This document shows, piece by piece, positions 14,544 to 18,636 of a stretch of DNA of 18,636 nt. Position 1 is the stretch's first letter; each line of letters starts with the position of its first letter. The stretch is from an uncultured Pseudoxanthomonas sp. GTDB lineage: Bacteria > Pseudomonadota > Gammaproteobacteria > Xanthomonadales > Xanthomonadaceae. Location: NCBI GenBank assembly GCA_946886405.1, contig CAMPIO010000064.1, positions 1 through 18,636 on the forward strand. The letters are read 5' to 3'. A program made the position numbers and the translations under genes. The notes under the pieces were generated by a model that was not told where the DNA came from, made no database searches, and saw only the letters and a program-made list of their open reading frames with translations.

Positions 14544-14575
14544 TCAGGCGGGGCCGGATGATCGGCCCCGCCTGA
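14544..14575 (+). terminator. Strong 13-bp GC-rich hairpin after the VWA gene
   Basis: Bases 14544-14556 (TCAGGCGGGGCCG) and 14563-14575 are exact reverse complements around a 6-nt loop (GATGAT), 7 nt after the VWA stop. No T-run follows. The position and stability fit a transcript 3' end in this GC-rich genome. Confidence 0.65.
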
Positions 14576-14718
14576 ATGACGGCGAGGAGCAGGGACTTCT
14601 GGCTCAACTGGCGTGCAGTCGGCGCGACTGGGGGAGACTGCCGCGTCCGGGCAGTTGCGACCCCACGACGATCAGTCTCTAGATATCCGCCAGTTGACTT
14701 GTCGAGCGAGACGTTGGC
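14576..14718. other. Gene-free gap between convergent genes with several short inverted repeats
   Basis: This 143-bp stretch separates the VWA gene from the stop of the GGDEF-EAL gene. It holds CAGTC-GGCGC-GACTG (about 14616-14630), ACTGCC-N7-GGCAGT (14637-14655) and a 10-bp inverted pair TCAACTGGCG/CGCCAGTTGA (14604-14613 and 14688-14697). I see no ORF and no convincing promoter. It may hold the 3'-end structures of the minus-strand gene or a small RNA, but neither is shown. Confidence 0.35.
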
Positions 14719-17625
14719 TCACGCGACGTCGGCCGCCACGCTTTCCATCTGCGCGGCAGGTCTTCCCAGCAGGTAACCCTGCCCCAGGTGACAGCCCAGT
14801 TCGATCAGCGACTGGCGCTGCTCTTCGGTTTCCACGCCTTCGGCGATGGTTTCGATGCCCAGCGTACCGGCCAGCGCGAGGATGGCACGCACCAGCGCCA
14901 GGCTTTCCGGCCGCGCCTCGCTCCCCAACCCGGACACGAAACTGCGGTCGATCTTCAGCACCGAGATCGGGAACCGGTGCAGGTACGACAGCGCGGAGAA
15001 GCCGGTGCCGAAGTCGTCCAACTGCGCCAGGATGCCGTGTTGGCGCAGGGTACGCAGGATGCGCAGCGTGCGGGGTGCGTCGTCGAGCAGCGCGACTTCG
15101 GTGATCTCCAGCCGCAGGCGCGACGGATCGGCACCCTGCGCTTCGAACATGGCCAACAGGCGGTCGCCGAAATCCGGCGACCGGAAATGCCGGGGCGACA
15201 CGTTGACGGAAATGTAGCCGTCGACGCCGCGCGCGATCTGTCGCACCACTTGTTCGTACAGCAGCCAATCGACCTGTTCGATCAGCCCGCTGTCCTCGCC
15301 CACACCGATGAACTCCGCCGGCAGCAGCAGGCCGCGCCGTTCGTGCTGCCAGCGCAGCAACGCTTCATGACCGATCACGCGACCATCGTCCATGCGACGG
15401 ATCGGCTGGTAGAAGGGCAGGAAATCGCGGTGGTTGATCGCGCGGCGCAGGTCGGCTTCCAGATCCAGGCTCTGCATCGCGGCTTCGCGCATCGCCTCGT
15501 CGAATGTGGCGCAGCGGTCGCGCCCCTGCTCTTTCGCGCGATACATCGCGGCATCCGCGTCGCGCAGCAGTTCTTCGCCATTGCGATAGCGCGGGTGCCA
15601 CACCGCGATACCCAGGCTGGCGGACGGGAACAACTCGCGCCCCGCCACCCACATCGGCAATCCCAGTACCGCCAGCAGGCGTTGCGCAAAATCGCGGACG
15701 TTCTCCACGCCCTCGGCGTACTCCACCAGCAACGCGAATTCGTCGCCGCCCAGCCGCGACACCATGTCCTCCTCGCGTACGCTCATGGTGATGCGGCGCG
15801 CAACTTCCACCAGCAGTTCGTCGCCGGCGGCATGGCCCATGCTGTCGTTGACCAGCTTGAAGCGATCCAGGTCGAGGAACAGCACGGCGAACGCCTGGCC
15901 ATCGCCGTGGCGCGCACGCTCGATGGCGGCGGCAAGCCGGTCCAGCAGCTGCGGGCGATTGGGCAATCCGGTCAGCGCGTCGTGCGTCGCCTGGTGGGTG
16001 AGCTGCTGCTCGATGCGGAGCCGCTCACCGATCTGCGCGCGCAGCTGGTGGTTGGCTTCATTGAGCTCACGCGTGCGCTCGTCGACACGGCGCTCCAGTT
16101 CGGCATGTGCGCTGCGCAACCGCTCCTGCGTGCGCTGGCGATCCAGTCCGTTGCCGATGTGGTGGGCCACGAAGGTCAACAGATTCTGGTCGTGCAAGGT
16201 GAACTTCGCTTCCTCGGAGTAGCTCTGCACCACGACCGTACCCACGACATCCTCGCCTCGGAAGAGCGGCACGCCCAGCCAGCTGTAGGCGGGCGGACCG
16301 TGTTGCTGCAGCTTGCCCGCCTCCGCCAGATCGCCGATCACCTCGCGGTCGGCCAGCAGCGGCCTACCCGTGGCGATGACATATTCGGTCAGGCCATTGG
16401 TCATCCGCCGCGCCTTCCGCATCGGGTCGCGTTCATCGATGGAATACGGAAAGGCGAGCTGCCCGCCATCGTCCGACACCAGGGCGATGTAGAAATTGCG
16501 TGCGTCGATCAGCTCGTCGACCACCACGTGCACGTCGGCGTAGAAGCGCTCCAGGCTTTCGGACGTGATCGCCAGCTCGGTGATGCGGAACAGTGCGCGC
16601 TGCAGTTTTTCGGCACGCTTGCGCTCCATGATCTCAGCCTGCAGCTCGCGATTGGCGCGCTGCAGTTCGTGCGTGCGGACGGCCACCCGGTGCTCCAGCT
16701 CGACGTGCGCGTGCTTGCGATCGAGGGCGGTGAGGATGTGCTGCGCCACGTAGCCCAGCAGCGCACGATCCTCGTCGGCGTAGCTGGCCGGCGTGTCGTA
16801 GCTCTGCACCACGATGGCGCCGCAGACGCGGTCGTCCCGCCGCATCGGCACGCCGAGCCAGTCCAGGCTGTCCGGTCCATGCGAGGGGTCGCGCACCACG
16901 CCCAGCTTCTGCCGGATCACCGCCGACGGACCGCGCAACGGCTGCCCATGGCGCAACAGCGCGAAGGTCATGCTGTTCGCCATCTCCTCTTCACCGAACT
17001 CGCGCTCGGGTTCGGCGATGTAGGGATCGCGCTGGTCGGCGAAATAGAGGAAGCGCACGGTACGGCGCTGGTCGTCGTACAGGACGATGTAGCAGTTCTC
17101 CGCATACATCAACGAGTTCACCACCGCATGGATGCGCCGGAGCATCTCCGGCATCTCCAGGTCGGCGCCCGCCAGGTCGGCGATCTCGTAAAGCGCCTGC
17201 TGCAGGCGCTTCGACTTCTCCAGAGAGACCACGCGCGCCTGCGCACGCAGGGCGTCCAGCGAGGTGACCAGCAGCGTGCGGGCCAACAGGATCCAGGAGG
17301 CCTCTTCAGCGGCCGCCAGCGGCTGCGGCAAGGCCAGCGCCAGGGCCACGCGGGCGTTCCCGTCGGCGTTGTCCCAGGCATGGACACGCAGGTCGGACGC
17401 GTCGCTCTCGACCGCGGCTTCAACCAGCGCGTGTTCCGCCCGCCGCTTCAGCGAAGCGGAGGCGCCGGGCGTCGCGCCACTGCCATTGCCCAGTGCCCAG
17501 TCGCGCCAGCAGACGGCCAGCTCGGCGCCCGCAGGCAGCAGCCCACGCAGGATCAGCGCAATGCGGTCCGCCGGCGAGGCGTCCGCGCTGGCCGTGTTGT
17601 CGGCGCTGATCGATGGCGTAAGCAT
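14719..17625 (-). CDS. GAF-GAF-GGDEF-EAL cyclic-di-GMP turnover protein
   Basis: This is a 968-aa protein with no membrane segment. Residues 1-130 are unassigned. GAF 1 spans about 155-300, a coiled-coil 303-345, GAF 2 about 347-495, and a second coiled-coil 496-545. The diguanylate cyclase domain spans about 540-705, with intact GGDEF (626-630) and an inhibitory-site RxxD (R617-EE-D620) five residues before it. The EAL phosphodiesterase domain spans about 725-960, with EAL (754-756), NVSPRHF, EITE, LDDFGTGFSALSYL, KIDRSFV, AEGVET and QGYLLGRP. Both enzymatic signatures look complete, so the protein could make and break c-di-GMP, with balance set by ligands of the GAF domains. The two GAF units with their coiled-coils look like an internal duplication (WLGVP...VVQSY in both). 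The start at ATG 17625 has a GGGA-type sequence upstream. It is divergent from the sigma-factor gene. Confidence 0.95.
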   Translation of the reverse strand: MLTPSISADNTASADASPADRIALILRGLLPAGAELAVCWRDWALGNGSGATPGASASLKRRAEHALVEAAVESDASDLRVHAWDNADGNARVALALALPQPLAAAEEASWILLARTLLVTSLDALRAQARVVSLEKSKRLQQALYEIADLAGADLEMPEMLRRIHAVVNSLMYAENCYIVLYDDQRRTVRFLYFADQRDPYIAEPEREFGEEEMANSMTFALLRHGQPLRGPSAVIRQKLGVVRDPSHGPDSLDWLGVPMRRDDRVCGAIVVQSYDTPASYADEDRALLGYVAQHILTALDRKHAHVELEHRVAVRTHELQRANRELQAEIMERKRAEKLQRALFRITELAITSESLERFYADVHVVVDELIDARNFYIALVSDDGGQLAFPYSIDERDPMRKARRMTNGLTEYVIATGRPLLADREVIGDLAEAGKLQQHGPPAYSWLGVPLFRGEDVVGTVVVQSYSEEAKFTLHDQNLLTFVAHHIGNGLDRQRTQERLRSAHAELERRVDERTRELNEANHQLRAQIGERLRIEQQLTHQATHDALTGLPNRPQLLDRLAAAIERARHGDGQAFAVLFLDLDRFKLVNDSMGHAAGDELLVEVARRITMSVREEDMVSRLGGDEFALLVEYAEGVENVRDFAQRLLAVLGLPMWVAGRELFPSASLGIAVWHPRYRNGEELLRDADAAMYRAKEQGRDRCATFDEAMREAAMQSLDLEADLRRAINHRDFLPFYQPIRRMDDGRVIGHEALLRWQHERRGLLLPAEFIGVGEDSGLIEQVDWLLYEQVVRQIARGVDGYISVNVSPRHFRSPDFGDRLLAMFEAQGADPSRLRLEITEVALLDDAPRTLRILRTLRQHGILAQLDDFGTGFSALSYLHRFPISVLKIDRSFVSGLGSEARPESLALVRAILALAGTLGIETIAEGVETEEQRQSLIELGCHLGQGYLLGRPAAQMESVAADVA

Positions 17626-17888
17626 GCCCTGGTCCCGAACGAGTCGGTGCGTGGAATCTGGAAATCCCCGGTGTCGAGCATACCGCCTGCCCCCCCCTGA
17701 ACGGAAACGCCTGCCGCAACCCCGCGAGCAGCCATGGGCCGTTCGCTTCCGGTGTGCCCTCCGCCACTGCCCCTGCCGCCAAAGCCCTCAACGCTCCGGC
17801 TCCGTGCGGGAGCGAATGGATGAATGCGGCGAACGACGTGCGTGGCACCAGCTTCACGGGCGCACGTGGACCGCTTACGCTGGCGGCA
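17626..17888. promoter_or_regulatory. Divergent control region of the c-di-GMP gene and the sigma-factor gene
   Basis: This 263-bp gap has no supported gene, although frames starting at 17754 or 17820 would extend the sigma factor N-terminally. It contains a C8 run at 17690-17697 and, on the minus strand, a possible -10 TATGCT (17682-17677) that would give the GGDEF-EAL gene a leader of about 45 nt. A better promoter for the sigma gene lies at 17853-17881. Confidence 0.45.
17853..17881 (+). promoter_or_regulatory. Candidate promoter of the sigma-factor gene
   Basis: TTCACG (17853-17858, four of six to TTGACA) and TACGCT (17876-17881) are separated by 17 bp. The -10 is followed by 7 nt and the GTG at 17889, so transcription would begin at the start codon. 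This supports GTG 17889 over the longer frames, whose codons overlap this promoter. Confidence 0.5.
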
Positions 17889-18443
17889 GTGAACGACCTC
17901 GCAGAACCCGCCGACGAGACCCTGATGCTGGCCTACGCCGGAGGCGATGCATCGGCGTTCGAGCAGCTTTACGCACGCCACCGTGGTCCGCTCTACCGGT
18001 TCCTGCTGCGGCACCTGCGCGACGCCGCGCTGGCCGATGAGTTCTTCCAGGACACCTGGCAGCGTGTGATCAGCGCGCGCGAAGGATGGAAACCGGAAGC
18101 GGCGTTCGGGACCTGGCTGTACCGGATCGCGCACAATCGGCTGAACGACCATTGGCGCGCGGCCAGGCATCGGCCCGCCGCGCCCCACGATGCGGAAGAA
18201 CGCACCGCACGTGTGCCCGACCCCGATACGCCGGAGCGCCAGTTGTCCGAGTTCGAGCAACGGCGGCGATTGCAATTGGCCATGGATGAATTGCCGCCGG
18301 AGCAGCGCGAGGTGCTGTTGCTGCGGCTGGAGCAGGAACTGACCCTGGAGGAGATCGGCGAGATCACCGGCGTGGGCCGGGAAACCGTGAAATCGCGCCT
18401 GCGGTATGCGATGGACCGGCTGCGCACGAGGTTGAACGAATGA
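17889..18443 (+). CDS. ECF-type RNA polymerase sigma factor
   Basis: This 184-aa protein (from GTG 17889) has sigma region 2 (about residues 20-88, FEQLYARHRGPLYRFLLRHL through DEFFQDTWQRV and FGTWLYRIAHNRLNDHWR). A short acidic linker follows, then sigma region 4 (about 130-182, LPPEQREVLLLRLEQELTLEEIGEITGV and GRETVKSRLRYAMDRLR). There is no region 1 or 3, so it is an extracytoplasmic-function-class sigma factor. The following ORF overlaps its stop by ATGA, the usual arrangement for a cognate anti-sigma factor. GTG 17889 is chosen because it gives the compact N-terminus (NDLAEPADETLMLAYAGGDA) and a promoter-like sequence ends 7 nt before it. ATG 17820 and ATG 17754 are in-frame alternatives. 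The regulon and signal are unknown. Confidence 0.88.
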   Translation: MNDLAEPADETLMLAYAGGDASAFEQLYARHRGPLYRFLLRHLRDAALADEFFQDTWQRVISAREGWKPEAAFGTWLYRIAHNRLNDHWRAARHRPAAPHDAEERTARVPDPDTPERQLSEFEQRRRLQLAMDELPPEQREVLLLRLEQELTLEEIGEITGVGRETVKSRLRYAMDRLRTRLNE

Positions 18444-18636
18444 GCATGTCCCACGAGCCCCTGACCCCCGAAGAACGCGCCCTCGCGCAATCGCTGTCCC
18501 GTCTTGGACCGCATGACGGCCCGTCGGCCGGCCTGGACGCGCGCATCCTGGGTGCTGCACGCGCGGCGGTGCAGGCAACGCCGGTACCGGGTGGCCAGGT
18601 GCCACCGGCGCGCCGTCGCTGGCCGTTGGGCATGGG
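18440..18636 (+). CDS. Probable anti-sigma factor, 3' end missing
   Basis: An ATG at 18440 overlaps the sigma-factor stop (ATGA), and the frame stays open to the window end, giving 65 residues beginning MSMSHEPLTPEERALAQSLS. The visible part is cytoplasmic in character: an N-terminal helix with Leu/Ala, then GLDARILGAARAAV, a Pro/Gly linker, and a basic RRRWPLG that typically comes just before a membrane segment. This layout and the overlap suggest a membrane-bound anti-sigma factor with the sigma-binding part at the N-terminus. No zinc-binding HxxxCxxC is seen in the visible part. The second in-frame ATG (18446) is an alternative start. The rest lies outside the window, so the call depends mostly on context. 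Confidence 0.6.
   Translation, partial: MSMSHEPLTPEERALAQSLSRLGPHDGPSAGLDARILGAARAAVQATPVPGGQVPPARRRWPLGM

Noticed and set aside
14788..17700. A 970-codon plus-strand frame opposite the GGDEF-EAL gene
   Set aside because: It mirrors the real minus-strand gene over almost its full length, is rich in Arg/Gln/His and shows no domain.
17754..17888. N-terminal extension of the sigma factor from ATG 17754 or 17820
   Set aside because: The added residues are Ala/Pro/Gly-rich without sigma homology and overlap a promoter-like sequence. They are kept only as alternative starts.
1..18636. CRISPR arrays, tRNA or rRNA genes, integrase or insertion sequences
   Set aside because: None seen on reading both strands. 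The only repeat of note is the 31-bp inverted pair at 2032-2180.

Overview
The window is very GC-rich, densely packed bacterial chromosome. The genes present (xseA, ispG, an RraB-family protein, a TonB-dependent receptor, a YfbK-type VWA lipoprotein, a pectinacetylesterase-family hydrolase) and an inverted repeat of a type familiar from xanthomonads point to a gammaproteobacterium of the Xanthomonadaceae/Lysobacteraceae (Pseudoxanthomonas, Stenotrophomonas or Lysobacter-like). This placement rests on recognition of protein style and repeat type, not on a search.

Layout. (1) 2-2021, plus: the 3' part of a pectinacetylesterase/Notum-family hydrolase, then a small membrane-anchored helical protein. 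(2) 2032-2180: a 149-bp element with perfect 31-bp inverted ends between convergent genes. (3) 2196-4137, minus: ispG followed by an overlapping PAP2 phosphatase. (4) 4222-6022, plus: a RegB/RegA-type redox two-component pair, divergent from ispG. (5) 6026-6700, minus: a one-helix membrane protein with a glycine-rich tail. (6) 6766-10791, minus: a probable metal (copper) locus made of a beta-propeller lipoprotein with His/Asp and Cys clusters, a DUF2946 protein and a TonB-dependent receptor. (7) 10891-14537, plus: xseA, an RraB-family protein and a VWA lipoprotein, closed by a strong hairpin. (8) 14719-17625, minus: a GAF-GAF-GGDEF-EAL cyclic-di-GMP protein. (9) 17889-18636, plus: an ECF-type sigma factor, overlapped by the start of a probable anti-sigma factor that runs off the window.

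The most interesting part is 6766-9464. The DUF2946 ORF has a CxxC motif in front of its second hydrophobic helix and a Pro-Pro sequence three residues before its stop. It lies directly upstream of a TonB receptor. This matches the architecture described for CruR, a copper-sensing upstream ORF of Bordetella whose nascent chain controls Rho-dependent termination before the receptor gene. The intercistronic region here can form a nested RNA structure just upstream of the receptor's ribosome-binding site.

A second cross-window pattern is start-site architecture. Four genes without a visible Shine-Dalgarno (ispG, regB, the DUF2946 gene, xseA) carry TANNNT exactly 6 nt before the start codon, and the sigma-factor gene has it at 7 nt. 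This suggests leaderless transcripts.

No rRNA, tRNA, CRISPR array, integrase or complete insertion sequence was seen. No stretch longer than about 265 bp lacks a gene.
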